A DNA stretch of 64,000 nt from Ga0077527 sp964433345 (GTDB lineage: Bacteria; Pseudomonadota; Gammaproteobacteria; Burkholderiales; SG8-41), in assembly GCA_964433345.1 (NCBI GenBank), contig CAYSQJ010000001.1, forward strand, positions 620,001-684,000. The letters run 5' to 3'. The translations under genes were made by a program, and so were the position numbers. The notes under the pieces are model-generated. The model worked only from the letters and a program-made list of their open reading frames with translations. It was not told the origin of the DNA and searched no databases. Shown here piece after piece: positions 42,453 through 50,797 of the stretch; positions within the stretch are counted from its first letter, which is position 1; each line of letters starts with the position of its first letter.

Positions 42453-42513
42453 TTCAGGTTTCCTTCTCGCCGGAACCCCGTGCCTGCGCCTCGGTGCAAG
42501 CGGGCCCAAAATC

Positions 42514-44211
42514 ATGCAATTGTCGGGTGCAGAGATCGTTGTGCGTTGTCTTCAGGAAGAGGGCATAGACCATGTCTTCGGATATCCGGGCGGCGCGGTG
42601 TTGTTTCTTTATGATGAGCTGTTCAAGCAGGACAAGGTCAAGCACGTCCTGGTCCGCCATGAACAGGCGGCGGTGCACGCCGCAGACGCCTATGCGCGGT
42701 CGACCGAGAAGGTCGGCGTGGCGCTGGTGACTTCCGGTCCCGGCGTCACCAACGCGATTACCGGCATTGCTACGGCATTCATGGACTCGATTCCGATGGT
42801 CATCCTGACCGGGCAGGTGCCGACGCACGCCATCGGCGAGGATGCTTTCCAGGAATGCGACACCGTCGGCATAACCCGGCCATGCGTGAAACACAATTTC
42901 CTGGTCAAGGACGTCAAGGACTTGGCGTTGACGATCAAGAAGGCGTTCTACATTGCGTCGACCGGTCGGCCCGGCCCGGTCGTCGTTGACATTCCGAAGG
43001 ACATCACAACCCACAAGACCGAGTTCGAATACCCGAAGTCGATCGCGATGCGCTCGTACAACCCCGTGGTCAAGGGGCACGCCGGCCAGATCAAGAAGGC
43101 GGTAAAACTGCTGCTCGAGGCAAAGCGTCCGATGATCTATACCGGCGGTGGCGTGATTCTCGGTAACGCCTCGGCGGAACTTGCGCAACTCGTGAGAATG
43201 CTCGGCTTCCCGTGCACCAACACGCTGATGGGGCTTGGCGGTTTCCCGTCGACCGATCGTCACTTCCTGGGAATGCTCGGCATGCACGGTACCTACGAAG
43301 CCAACATGGCGATGCAGCATTGCGACGTCCTGCTGGCGGTCGGTGCGCGTTTCGATGACCGCGTCATTGGCAATCCCAAGCATTTCTTCGAGCAGCCGCG
43401 GCAGATCGTCCATATCGACATCGACCCGGCGTCCATATCGAAGCGGGTGAAGGTGGATGTTCCGGTGGTCGGCAACGTCCGTGAAGTGCTGAGGGAACTG
43501 GCCCGCCAGCTGGAAGCCGCCCGGGGCGGGCCCGACAAGGAGGCGTTGAAGGCATGGTGGTCGCAGATCGAGCAGTGGCGTGGCCGCGATTGCCTCAAGT
43601 ACGATCGCGCCAGCGCGATCATCAAGCCCCAGTTCGTCATCGAGAAGCTGTACCAGGTGACCAAGGGGGAAGCGTTTGTGACCTCGGATGTCGGCCAGCA
43701 CCAGATGTGGGCGGCGCAGTTCTACAAGTTTGACAAGCCCCGCCGCTGGATCAACTCCGGCGGACTGGGCACCATGGGCGTCGGCCTGCCCTATGCAATG
43801 GGCGTGCAGATGGCAAATCCCAAGGCGACGGTGGCATGCGTCACCGGCGAAGCGTCCATCCAGATGTGCATCCAGGAACTGTCGACCTGCAAGCAGTACC
43901 GGTTGCCGCTGAAGCTGGTCAACCTCAACAACCGCTACATGGGCATGGTGCGCCAGTGGCAGGAGTTTTTTCACGGTAACCGCTATTCGGAATCGTACAT
44001 GGACGCATTGCCGGATTTCGTCAGGCTTGCCGAGGCTTATGGCCATGTCGGCATGCGTATCGAGAAGCCGGCAGACGTCGAGCCGGCGCTGAAAGAGGCG
44101 TTTGCCCGCAAGAAGGATCTGGTTTTCCTGGATTTCATCACCGACCAGACCGAAAACGTGTTCCCGATGGTGCCGGGCGGCAAGGGCCTGTCCGAAATGA
44201 TCCTGGTCTGA
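42514..44211 (+). CDS. ilvI: Acetolactate synthase, large subunit
   Basis: 565 residues. ThDP-enzyme layout: N-terminal domain with FGYPGGAVLFLYDELF and the catalytic Glu in VRHEQAAVHAADAY, the FAD/regulatory middle domain (GARFDDRVIGNPKHF), and the C-terminal ThDP motif within VTGEASIQMCIQ...NNRYMGMVRQW. The motif reads GEAS where GDGS-type is usual, a variation seen in many betaproteobacteria. It catalyses the first shared step of Val/Leu/Ile synthesis. The ATG at 42514 gives the family N-terminus. ilvH follows by 4 bp. Confidence 0.93.
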   Translation: MQLSGAEIVVRCLQEEGIDHVFGYPGGAVLFLYDELFKQDKVKHVLVRHEQAAVHAADAYARSTEKVGVALVTSGPGVTNAITGIATAFMDSIPMVILTGQVPTHAIGEDAFQECDTVGITRPCVKHNFLVKDVKDLALTIKKAFYIASTGRPGPVVVDIPKDITTHKTEFEYPKSIAMRSYNPVVKGHAGQIKKAVKLLLEAKRPMIYTGGGVILGNASAELAQLVRMLGFPCTNTLMGLGGFPSTDRHFLGMLGMHGTYEANMAMQHCDVLLAVGARFDDRVIGNPKHFFEQPRQIVHIDIDPASISKRVKVDVPVVGNVREVLRELARQLEAARGGPDKEALKAWWSQIEQWRGRDCLKYDRASAIIKPQFVIEKLYQVTKGEAFVTSDVGQHQMWAAQFYKFDKPRRWINSGGLGTMGVGLPYAMGVQMANPKATVACVTGEASIQMCIQELSTCKQYRLPLKLVNLNNRYMGMVRQWQEFFHGNRYSESYMDALPDFVRLAEAYGHVGMRIEKPADVEPALKEAFARKKDLVFLDFITDQTENVFPMVPGGKGLSEMILV

Positions 44212-44215
44212 TCCC

Positions 44216-44707
44216 ATGCGACATATCATTTCAGTTTTGCTGGAAAACGAGGCGGGTGCACTGTCCCGTGTGGCCGGCCTGTTCTCGGCGCGCGGCTACA
44301 ACATCGAATCGCTGACCGTGGCACCCACTGAGGACGAAACCCTTTCCCGGATGACCATAGTCACTTCCGGTTCCGACGAGATCATCGAGCAGATCAACAA
44401 GCAGCTGAACAAGCTGGTCGACGTGGTCAAGGTGGTTGACCTGTCGGAAGGCGAACACATCGAGCGCGAGCTGATGCTGGTCAAGGTGCGTGCCGTGGGC
44501 AAGGACCGTGAGGAGATGAAGCGGATGGCCGATATCTTCCGCGGACGCATCATTGATGTCACGGACAAGGACTACACCATTGAACTTACCGGACCGGGTT
44601 CGAAGCTGGACGCCTTTCTGAAAGCCATAGACCAGTCGGCGATCCTGGAAACAGTTCGCACCGGGGCCTCCGGCATTGGTCGCGGCGACCGCATCTTGAA
44701 AGCCTGA
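44216..44707 (+). CDS. ilvH: Acetolactate synthase, small regulatory subunit
   Basis: 163 residues. The N-terminal ACT domain is HIISVLLENEAGALSRVAGL and FSARGYNIESLTVAPTEDET; a C-terminal regulatory half follows. It binds valine and confers feedback inhibition on IlvI. It lies 4 bp after ilvI. Confidence 0.93.
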   Translation: MRHIISVLLENEAGALSRVAGLFSARGYNIESLTVAPTEDETLSRMTIVTSGSDEIIEQINKQLNKLVDVVKVVDLSEGEHIERELMLVKVRAVGKDREEMKRMADIFRGRIIDVTDKDYTIELTGPGSKLDAFLKAIDQSAILETVRTGASGIGRGDRILKA

Positions 44708-44784
44708 GGAGCCGGCAGGGGCCTGTGCCGGATGCGGCCCCCGCCTGCAAAGACCAACCGTTTACGTTCTATACAGAGGAAGAC

Positions 44785-45801
44785 ATGAAGATTTATTACG
44801 ACAAGGATGCAGACCTTTCGCTGATCAAGCGCAAGCAGGTCGCGATCATCGGCTACGGATCACAGGGCCACGCCCACGCCAACAACCTGAAGGAATCCGG
44901 AGTCAAGGTGACCGTCGGCCTGCGCAAGGACGGCGCGTCCTGGAACAAGGCCAAGAAAGCCGGCATCGCTGTCAAGGAAGTGGGCGATGCCGTCAAGGGC
45001 GCCGACCTGGTGATGATCCTGTTGCCGGACGAACATCATGCCGATGTTTACCGCGACGAGATCGAGCCCAATCTCAAAAAGGGCGCGACGCTGGCCTTTG
45101 CCCATGGTTTCAACGTGCATTTCAAACAGGTCGAGCCGCGTGCTGACCTCGACGTGATCATGATTGCCCCGAAGGGTCCCGGTCACCTGGTGCGTTCGAC
45201 CTACACCCAGGGTGGCGGCGTGCCGGCGCTGATCGCCGTGGCGCAGAATCCGAGCAAGAAGGCCCGCGACATCGCGCTTTCCTACGCCGCCGCCATCGGA
45301 GCGGCACGTGCCGGCGTGATCGAGACCACCTTCCGCGAGGAATGCGAAACCGATCTTTTCGGCGAGCAGGTCGTTCTTTGCGGCGGCCTGGCGGCGCTGA
45401 TCCAGGCCGGCTTCGAGACGCTGGTTGACGCCGGCTATGCTCCGGAGATGGCCTATTTCGAGTGCCTGCACGAGGTCAAGCTGATCGTCGACCTGATCTA
45501 TGAGGGCGGTATCGCCAACATGCGCTACTCGGTGTCGAACACCGCCGAATACGGCGACTTCACGCGTGGTCCGCGCATTGTCACCGACGAGACCCGTGCT
45601 GAAATGCGCCGCATCCTCGCCGAGATCCAGACCGGCCAGTTCGCCAAGGAGTTCATCCTCGAGAACAAGGCAGGCGCGCCCACCCTGAAGGCGCTGCGCC
45701 GCATCGGCCAGGCGCACCAGGTGGAGACCGTCGGCGCCAAGCTGCGCGACATGATGCCCTGGATCAAGAAGAACCGCCTGGTAGACCAGTCCAAGAACTG
45801 A
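44785..45801 (+). CDS. ilvC: Ketol-acid reductoisomerase
   Basis: 338 residues, class I (short) form. The NADPH motif is GYGSQGHAHANNLKESG; the Mg-binding acidic residues lie in the knotted helical domain (FREECETDLFGEQVVLCGG). It reduces and isomerises acetolactate in the branched-chain pathway. The ATG at 44785 follows AGAGGAAGAC. It is 77 bp after ilvH and ends before a strong hairpin. Confidence 0.95.
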   Translation: MKIYYDKDADLSLIKRKQVAIIGYGSQGHAHANNLKESGVKVTVGLRKDGASWNKAKKAGIAVKEVGDAVKGADLVMILLPDEHHADVYRDEIEPNLKKGATLAFAHGFNVHFKQVEPRADLDVIMIAPKGPGHLVRSTYTQGGGVPALIAVAQNPSKKARDIALSYAAAIGAARAGVIETTFREECETDLFGEQVVLCGGLAALIQAGFETLVDAGYAPEMAYFECLHEVKLIVDLIYEGGIANMRYSVSNTAEYGDFTRGPRIVTDETRAEMRRILAEIQTGQFAKEFILENKAGAPTLKALRRIGQAHQVETVGAKLRDMMPWIKKNRLVDQSKN

Positions 45802-45811
45802 TTCCGGCGCG

Positions 45812-45871
45812 GGGGCGGGTCCGCGCGCGAGGGCGAACTGCTCTCCCGCGCGGCCGCCCCTGTTCTTTGTT
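45812..45871 (+). terminator. Hairpin after ilvC (terminator or attenuator)
   Basis: Outer arms GGGGCGG (45812-45818) and CCGCCCC (45854-45860), with inner CGCGCG arms (45822-45827 and 45847-45852), then a T-rich tail TGTTCTTTGTT. It could end the ilv transcript or reduce read-through to psd. Confidence 0.5.
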
Positions 45872-45888
45872 GCGGTTAAACTGCGCAG

Positions 45889-46533
45889 ATGAAACCCTAT
45901 CCCCATCCGATCATCGCCCGCGAGGGCTGGCCTTTCATCGCGATTGCAGTGGTCCTTGCTGCCGGTATCCAGGCCTTTGCCGGATTCGCCTGGGCGGCAT
46001 TCCCGTGGCTGATCGTGCTGTTCATGATCCAGTTTTTCCGCGATCCGGCCCGTTCCATTCCCTCCGAACCGGGCGCAGTGCTGTCTCCCGCCGACGGCCG
46101 CATTGTTTCCGTGGAGAAAGTGCGAGATCCCTACCTCGAGCGCGATGCGCTGAAAATCAGCGTATTCATGAATGTCTTCAATGCCCACTCGAACCGCAGC
46201 CCGGTTGACGGCATTGTGGAGAAAACCTGGTATTTCCCGGGCAGGTTTCTGAACGCCGACCTCGACAAGGCCTCGGCCGAAAATGAGCGTGCGGTGATTT
46301 ACCTGCGCACTGCCGAAGGCCGTGACGTCACCTGTGTGCAGGTTGCGGGACTGATCGCGCGGCGCATCCTGTGTTACGCCAGGGAAGGGCAGGCACTGGC
46401 ACGCGGGGACCGCTTCGGGTTCATACGCTTCGGCTCGCGCGTCGATGTTTACCTGCCGCCGGCGTCGCTGCCGAAGGTCAGCGTCGGTGACAAGGTGTAT
46501 GCGACCGAAACCGTGCTGGCGATGCTGGACTGA
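45889..46533 (+). CDS. psd: Phosphatidylserine decarboxylase (short, archaeal-type)
   Basis: 214 residues. An N-terminal membrane helix (GWPFIAIAVVLAAGIQAFAG) is followed by SPADGRIVSVEKV and FMNVFNAHSNRSPVDG. The self-cleavage site is in RFGSRVDVYLP, where Ser becomes the pyruvoyl cofactor. It makes phosphatidylethanolamine. It is followed 34 bp later by pssA, which supplies its substrate. Confidence 0.92.
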   Translation: MKPYPHPIIAREGWPFIAIAVVLAAGIQAFAGFAWAAFPWLIVLFMIQFFRDPARSIPSEPGAVLSPADGRIVSVEKVRDPYLERDALKISVFMNVFNAHSNRSPVDGIVEKTWYFPGRFLNADLDKASAENERAVIYLRTAEGRDVTCVQVAGLIARRILCYAREGQALARGDRFGFIRFGSRVDVYLPPASLPKVSVGDKVYATETVLAMLD

Positions 46534-46566
46534 CGCGGCAACGGCGACTGGTTTAAGATTGCGGCC

Positions 46567-47385
46567 ATGGCCGAACTCAAGGAACACAAGCAGTTCATCA
46601 AGTCGCGGTTTGCCCGCCGCGGCATCTATTGGCTGCCGAATATGTTCACGATCGCCGCACTGTTCGCCGGCTTTTACGCGATCGTGCAGGCTGTCGGCGG
46701 GCGCTTTGAACATGCTGCGATAGCGATCTTCGTGGCGCTGGTCCTCGATGGCCTCGACGGCCGCGTGGCCCGGCTGACTCACACCCAAAGCGCTTTCGGC
46801 GCCGAACTCGACAGCCTGTCGGACATGGTTTCTTTCGGCGTGGCGCCGGCGCTGGTGGTCTACGTATGGGCATTGAAGGATTTCGCGGCGATGCAAACCG
46901 TACCGCTGCTTGGCCCCTGGCTGTCGACAAAACTGGGATGGATTGCGGCGTTCGTCTATTGCGCTTGCGCGGCATTGCGACTTGCCCGGTTCAACACCAA
47001 TATTGATGTGGTCGACAAACGCTTCTTCCAGGGGCTGCCCAGTCCCGCGGCTGCAGCCCTGGTTGCCGGACTGGTGCTGGCGATGACCGAGTACCAGGTG
47101 AAGGGCGTGGAAGTGAAGTGGCTGGCCTGGGGGCTGACGCTGGTCGCCGGACTGACGATGGTCAGCAACCTGCGGTTCTACAGCGGCAAGGACATCAACC
47201 TGCGCAAGAGCGTGCCGTTTTCGGTCGTGGTTGCGATCGCGCTGGGTTTCGTGTTGCTGATTTCCTTTGCCAACACGCTGCCGGAACTGCTGTTCACGCT
47301 GTTTGCGCTCTATGGCTTGTCCGGATATGCGCTGTGGGTTTACGACAGATTCCGCCGGAAAGCGCCGGCGGAACCTTCGGAGTGA
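46567..47385 (+). CDS. pssA: CDP-diacylglycerol-serine O-phosphatidyltransferase
   Basis: 272 residues, multi-pass membrane protein of the CDP-alcohol phosphatidyltransferase family. The metal-binding motif is DGLDGRVARLT ... FGAELDSLSD (D-G-x2-A-R-x8-G-x3-D-x3-D type). It makes phosphatidylserine from CDP-diacylglycerol and serine, upstream of Psd. It is the gene before the leuA leader region. Confidence 0.93.
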   Translation: MAELKEHKQFIKSRFARRGIYWLPNMFTIAALFAGFYAIVQAVGGRFEHAAIAIFVALVLDGLDGRVARLTHTQSAFGAELDSLSDMVSFGVAPALVVYVWALKDFAAMQTVPLLGPWLSTKLGWIAAFVYCACAALRLARFNTNIDVVDKRFFQGLPSPAAAALVAGLVLAMTEYQVKGVEVKWLAWGLTLVAGLTMVSNLRFYSGKDINLRKSVPFSVVVAIALGFVLLISFANTLPELLFTLFALYGLSGYALWVYDRFRRKAPAEPSE

Positions 47386-47428
47386 AGGTCTTGCGACTCC
47401 CGGGAAAAGCCGATATATTTGTTCCATC

Positions 47429-47512
47429 ATGAGTTCCCCGCAGACCCTCAAGCTGTTCCCCCTCGCCGTGCTCGCACCGGCTGGTCTGCTGCTGCGCGGC
47501 CGCGCGCGCTAA
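47429..47512 (+). CDS. Putative leuA leader peptide
   Basis: 27 residues: MSSPQTLKLFPLAVLAPAG followed by LLLRGRAR. It has seven Leu, three consecutive near the end, and ends 113 bp before leuA. A 9-bp hairpin follows at 47545-47566. The position and Leu content suggest translation-dependent control of leuA; there is no strong ribosome site, and the T-run expected of a classical attenuator terminator is absent. Confidence 0.5.
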   Translation: MSSPQTLKLFPLAVLAPAGLLLRGRAR

Positions 47513-47544
47513 CCAAACTCCCATTTCAAGTTGCAGTATCCAGT

Positions 47545-47566
47545 CCGGCGCCGGTATCGGCGCCGG
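47545..47566 (+). promoter_or_regulatory. Perfect hairpin in the leuA leader
   Basis: CCGGCGCCG-GTAT-CGGCGCCGG, 9-bp arms and 4-base loop, 32 bp after the leader stop and 59 bp before the leuA ATG. It is the best candidate for the switching structure of a leader-peptide control element. Confidence 0.5.
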
Positions 47567-47625
47567 GAACCCTGATTCAAGGTCGTGCGCCCACAGCGCA
47601 GGCTACAGACAATGAGGTATCCGTT

Positions 47626-49167
47626 ATGGCCAAGGAAAAACTGATCATATTCGACACCACGATGCGTGACGGCGAGCAGAGTCCGGGCGCGTCAATGACC
47701 AAGGACGACAAGCTGCGCATCGCCCGCCAGCTCGAACGCATGCGCGTCGACGTTATCGAGGCTGGTTTCCCCGCGGCAAGCGACGGCGACTTCGAGTCGG
47801 TGCAGGCGGTAGCCCGTGCCATCAAGGACAGCACGATCTGCGGGCTCGCACGCGCGAACGAGAAGGACATCCGGCGCTGTGGAGACGCGGTGCGGGTTGC
47901 GGCGCAGCCGCGAATCCATACCTTCATCGCAACTTCTCCGATCCACATGGAGAAGAAGCTGCGCATGGAGCCGTCCCAGGTCATTGACCAGGCGGTGCGC
48001 GCGATCAAGTGGGCGCGCGAGTACACGGATAACGTGGAGTTCTCCCCGGAGGACGCCGGACGCTCGGACCTTGATTTTCTCTGCCGCATCCTCGAGCAGG
48101 TGATCAAGGCTGGCGCGAGGACCATCAACGTGCCGGATACCGTCGGCTACACGCTGCCCGACCAGTTCGGAAGCCTGATCAGGAATCTCCGCGAGCGCAT
48201 TCCCAACTCCGACCAGGCCATCTGGTCCGTGCATTGCCACAATGACCTGGGTCTTGCTGTCGCAAACTCGCTTGCGGCCGTGCAGAACGGGGCGCGCCAG
48301 GTCGAGTGCACGATCAACGGGCTTGGCGAGAGGGCGGGGAACGCTTCGCTGGAGGAAATCGTCATGGCGGTGCGCACGCGCCAGGACGTTTTCGACTGTG
48401 ATACCAACATTGATGCCACTCAGATCGTGCCGGCATCGAAGCTGGTTTCCGGCATCACCGGCTACCCGGTGCAGCCGAACAAGGCGATCGTCGGCGCAAA
48501 TGCCTTCGCCCACGAGTCGGGCATCCATCAGGATGGCGTGCTGAAACACCGCGAGACTTACGAGATCATGAGCGCCGAATCGGTGGGCTGGACCAACAAC
48601 CGCCTGACTCTCGGCAAGCTCTCGGGGCGAAACGCGTTCAAGACGCGATTGCACGAAATCGGCGTCGAACTCGATTCGGAAGAGGCGCTCAACGCCGCAT
48701 TCAAGCGCTTCAAGGAACTGGCCGACAAGAAGCGCGAGATATTCGACGAGGACCTGCATGCGCTGATCACCGAGGAAAACCTCGAGCATCTCGAAAACGA
48801 GCGCTACAACCTGGTGTCGCTGACTGCGCACTCCGAAACCGGCGAGCAGCCCTACGCCCGCCTCATCATGTCGGACAGCGGCAAGGAGCGTCCTTCCGAG
48901 GCCCAGGGCAGCGGACCGGTCGATGCGGCGTTCAAGGCGATTGAGGCGCTGGTGCACAGCGGCGCAGAGCTGTTGCTGTATTCAGTCAACGCCATCACTA
49001 CCGGCACTGACGCGCAGGGCGAGGTGACCGTGCGTCTGTCGAAGGACGGGCGCATCGTCAATGGCCAGGGCGCGGATACCGATATCGTGGTGGCTTCCGC
49101 CAAGGCCTACATCAACGCACTGAACAGGCTTTTTGCCGGAGCCGAGCGGCTGAACCCGCAGCTCTGA
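47626..49167 (+). CDS. leuA: 2-isopropylmalate synthase
   Basis: 513 residues, the common bacterial length. The catalytic motif is FDTTMRDGEQSPGASMT, the metal site HCHNDLGLAVANSLAA, and the C-terminal LeuA allosteric domain binds leucine (about 370-513). It condenses 2-oxoisovalerate and acetyl-CoA in the first committed step to leucine. The ATG at 47626 matches the family N-terminus. It ends before a hairpin and converges with DUF2069. Confidence 0.95.
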   Translation: MAKEKLIIFDTTMRDGEQSPGASMTKDDKLRIARQLERMRVDVIEAGFPAASDGDFESVQAVARAIKDSTICGLARANEKDIRRCGDAVRVAAQPRIHTFIATSPIHMEKKLRMEPSQVIDQAVRAIKWAREYTDNVEFSPEDAGRSDLDFLCRILEQVIKAGARTINVPDTVGYTLPDQFGSLIRNLRERIPNSDQAIWSVHCHNDLGLAVANSLAAVQNGARQVECTINGLGERAGNASLEEIVMAVRTRQDVFDCDTNIDATQIVPASKLVSGITGYPVQPNKAIVGANAFAHESGIHQDGVLKHRETYEIMSAESVGWTNNRLTLGKLSGRNAFKTRLHEIGVELDSEEALNAAFKRFKELADKKREIFDEDLHALITEENLEHLENERYNLVSLTAHSETGEQPYARLIMSDSGKERPSEAQGSGPVDAAFKAIEALVHSGAELLLYSVNAITTGTDAQGEVTVRLSKDGRIVNGQGADTDIVVASAKAYINALNRLFAGAERLNPQL

Positions 49168-49178
49168 TCACCGGTGGC

Positions 49179-49206
49179 GATCGCGGCGGCACTGCATGCC
49201 GCGATC
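49179..49206. terminator. Bidirectional hairpin between leuA and DUF2069
   Basis: GATCGCGGC (49179-49187) and GCCGCGATC (49198-49206), perfect 9-bp arms, with CCGG/CCGG outside. No T-run, so termination is only a possibility. The right arm reaches the DUF2069 stop. Confidence 0.4.
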
Positions 49207-49561
49207 AGCCGGCTTTCCGCCCCGCGCGCAGATGGGCAATGGCCGCGCCGAAGAAGGCGAGAGACAGCGCGATTTCCAGCAGCGCGATTCGCGCGCTCGT
49301 TCCGCCGTCAGACCACCCGCGGACCACGCCCTCCATGAAGTAGGCGAGGATCAGCATGGTCGAGACACGGTAGGTGTAGGCGTTTCCGCGTGCGATTCCC
49401 GGCAGTATCCAGAGCAGGGGCAAGACTTTCAGCGCGAGCCAGGAGCCGCCCGGACGCAGCGGTGCGAGCCAAAGCTCCCAGGCAAGGCAGAGCAGCATCA
49501 GCGCAAGGAGCAGCAGGGTCGCGGCCTTGCGCCAGCTGCGGCCGGCCGGCGCCGCATTCAT
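49205..49561 (-). CDS. DUF2069 membrane protein
   Basis: 118 residues with four predicted membrane helices: ATLLLLALMLLCLAWELWLA, LALKVLPLLWILPGIARGNA, YRVSTMLILAYFMEGVVRGW and ALLEIALSLAFFGAAIAHL. This matches DUF2069, commonly beside wrbA in proteobacteria. The start overlaps the WrbA-like stop (ATGA). Function is unknown. Confidence 0.85.
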   Translation of the reverse strand: MNAAPAGRSWRKAATLLLLALMLLCLAWELWLAPLRPGGSWLALKVLPLLWILPGIARGNAYTYRVSTMLILAYFMEGVVRGWSDGGTSARIALLEIALSLAFFGAAIAHLRAGRKAG

Positions 49562-50148
49562 GACGACAGTTTCAATGCGGTTTCGGCGAGGCGCCGTCCG
49601 AGCAGCAGGCAGAGTTTCTTCTCTTCATCGGAAACCGGCATATCGGCAGCGGCGCCGGCGAGGTGGCTGGCTCCGTACGGCGTGCCACCGGTAGTCGTGG
49701 TCAGCAGTTCCGGGGCGGAGTAGGGCAGGCCGACGATCAGCATGCCGTGGTGGAGCAGCGGCAGCATCATCGACACCAGCGTGGTTTCCTGCCCGCCGTG
49801 CAGGCTGGCAGTTGATGTGAACACGGCTGCCGGTTTTCCGCAGAGGGTGCCCTTCAGCCACAGCGCCGAGGTCGAGTCCCAGAAATACTTCATCGGGGCC
49901 GCCATGTTGCCGAAGCGGGTTGGAGAACCGAGCGCGAGACCGGCACATTCCTCGAGATCCCGCATTTCCGCGTATGGGGCTCCGGAATCCGGGACGGCGG
50001 GCGCAATGGCTTCGCTGACTGCAGATACGGGTGGTACTGTGCGCAGGCGCGCGGCGGCACCGGCCTGTTCAATGCCGCGCGCGACCAGTCGCGCCATTTC
50101 CAGGGTCGCGCCGTGGCGGCTGTAATAGAGAACCAGGATTTCCCGCAT
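49558..50148 (-). CDS. wrbA: NAD(P)H:quinone oxidoreductase (WrbA-like flavodoxin)
   Basis: 196 residues of the WrbA/flavodoxin-like family. The FMN phosphate loop is LVLYYSRHGATLEMARLVAR; further FMN contacts are GSPTRFGNMAAPMKYFWD and FTSTASLHGGQETTLVSM. It carries out two-electron reduction of quinones. The ATG at 50148 (MREILVLYYSRHG) is chosen over the longer frame. It is coupled to DUF2069. Confidence 0.88.
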   Translation of the reverse strand: MREILVLYYSRHGATLEMARLVARGIEQAGAAARLRTVPPVSAVSEAIAPAVPDSGAPYAEMRDLEECAGLALGSPTRFGNMAAPMKYFWDSTSALWLKGTLCGKPAAVFTSTASLHGGQETTLVSMMLPLLHHGMLIVGLPYSAPELLTTTTGGTPYGASHLAGAAADMPVSDEEKKLCLLLGRRLAETALKLSS

Positions 50149-50176
50149 GGGTGCTGGTGACTCCGTGTTGCCGGTC

Positions 50177-50797
50177 TTAATGCACCGTGCCGCTGTTGAC
50201 CGGCTGCGCATAGCGCCAGTTGCCATGCCAGGCGCGCAACACCATGTTCGGATATTCGGCCTTGCCGAGACTGCCGTTGTAGCGGCCCAATGCCCGGAAC
50301 AGGTTGCCGCTCTCGATGTCGAGGTAATGCCGGAGGATGGTGCAACCGTAACGCAGGTTGGTGCGCAGGTGGAACAGGTTGTGGTCGGCGGCGCCGATCA
50401 ATTTCGCCCAGAACGGCATTACCTGCATGTAGCCGCGGGCACCTGCGCTCGACACCGCATATTTGCGGAAGGCACTTTCGACCTGGATCAGTCCCAGCAC
50501 CAGCTGCGGGTCCAGTCCCGCCCGCTTGGCCTCGTAGTGTACGGTCAGCAGAAACTCTTCCCGCTCGACGCGCTTTGGCATACGCCGCGCAAGGCGTGGC
50601 GACATCGATGCCAGCCAGGCACGTGCTTCCTGTTCATCGTCGAATGCCAGCACCGGCACCGCCTGATCGGAGATCGCGCGGTGCAGGGTGGCCCTGACGC
50701 TGGCCGAAAGAGGTTCGTACTTTTGCGCACCGCCATGGCTGTGCGGCGAAACCAGCGCCAGTGCCAATGCCAGGATGGTCGTGGTCAGTCCGTGCAT
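50177..50797 (-). CDS. Lytic transglycosylase (SLT domain)
   Basis: 206 residues with a signal peptide (MHGLTTTILALALALVSPHS). The SLT catalytic domain includes LVLGLIQVESAFRKYAVSSA (catalytic Glu), GARGYMQVMPFWAKLIG and LGRYNGSLGKAEYP. It cleaves murein to anhydro-products in the periplasm. It overlaps the proS 3' end by 13 bp. Confidence 0.88.
   Translation of the reverse strand: MHGLTTTILALALALVSPHSHGGAQKYEPLSASVRATLHRAISDQAVPVLAFDDEQEARAWLASMSPRLARRMPKRVEREEFLLTVHYEAKRAGLDPQLVLGLIQVESAFRKYAVSSAGARGYMQVMPFWAKLIGAADHNLFHLRTNLRYGCTILRHYLDIESGNLFRALGRYNGSLGKAEYPNMVLRAWHGNWRYAQPVNSGTVH

Noticed and set aside
44860..47451. 863-codon minus-strand open frame
   Set aside because: It lies opposite ilvC, psd and pssA, which are full-length known proteins; a GC-rich antisense artefact.
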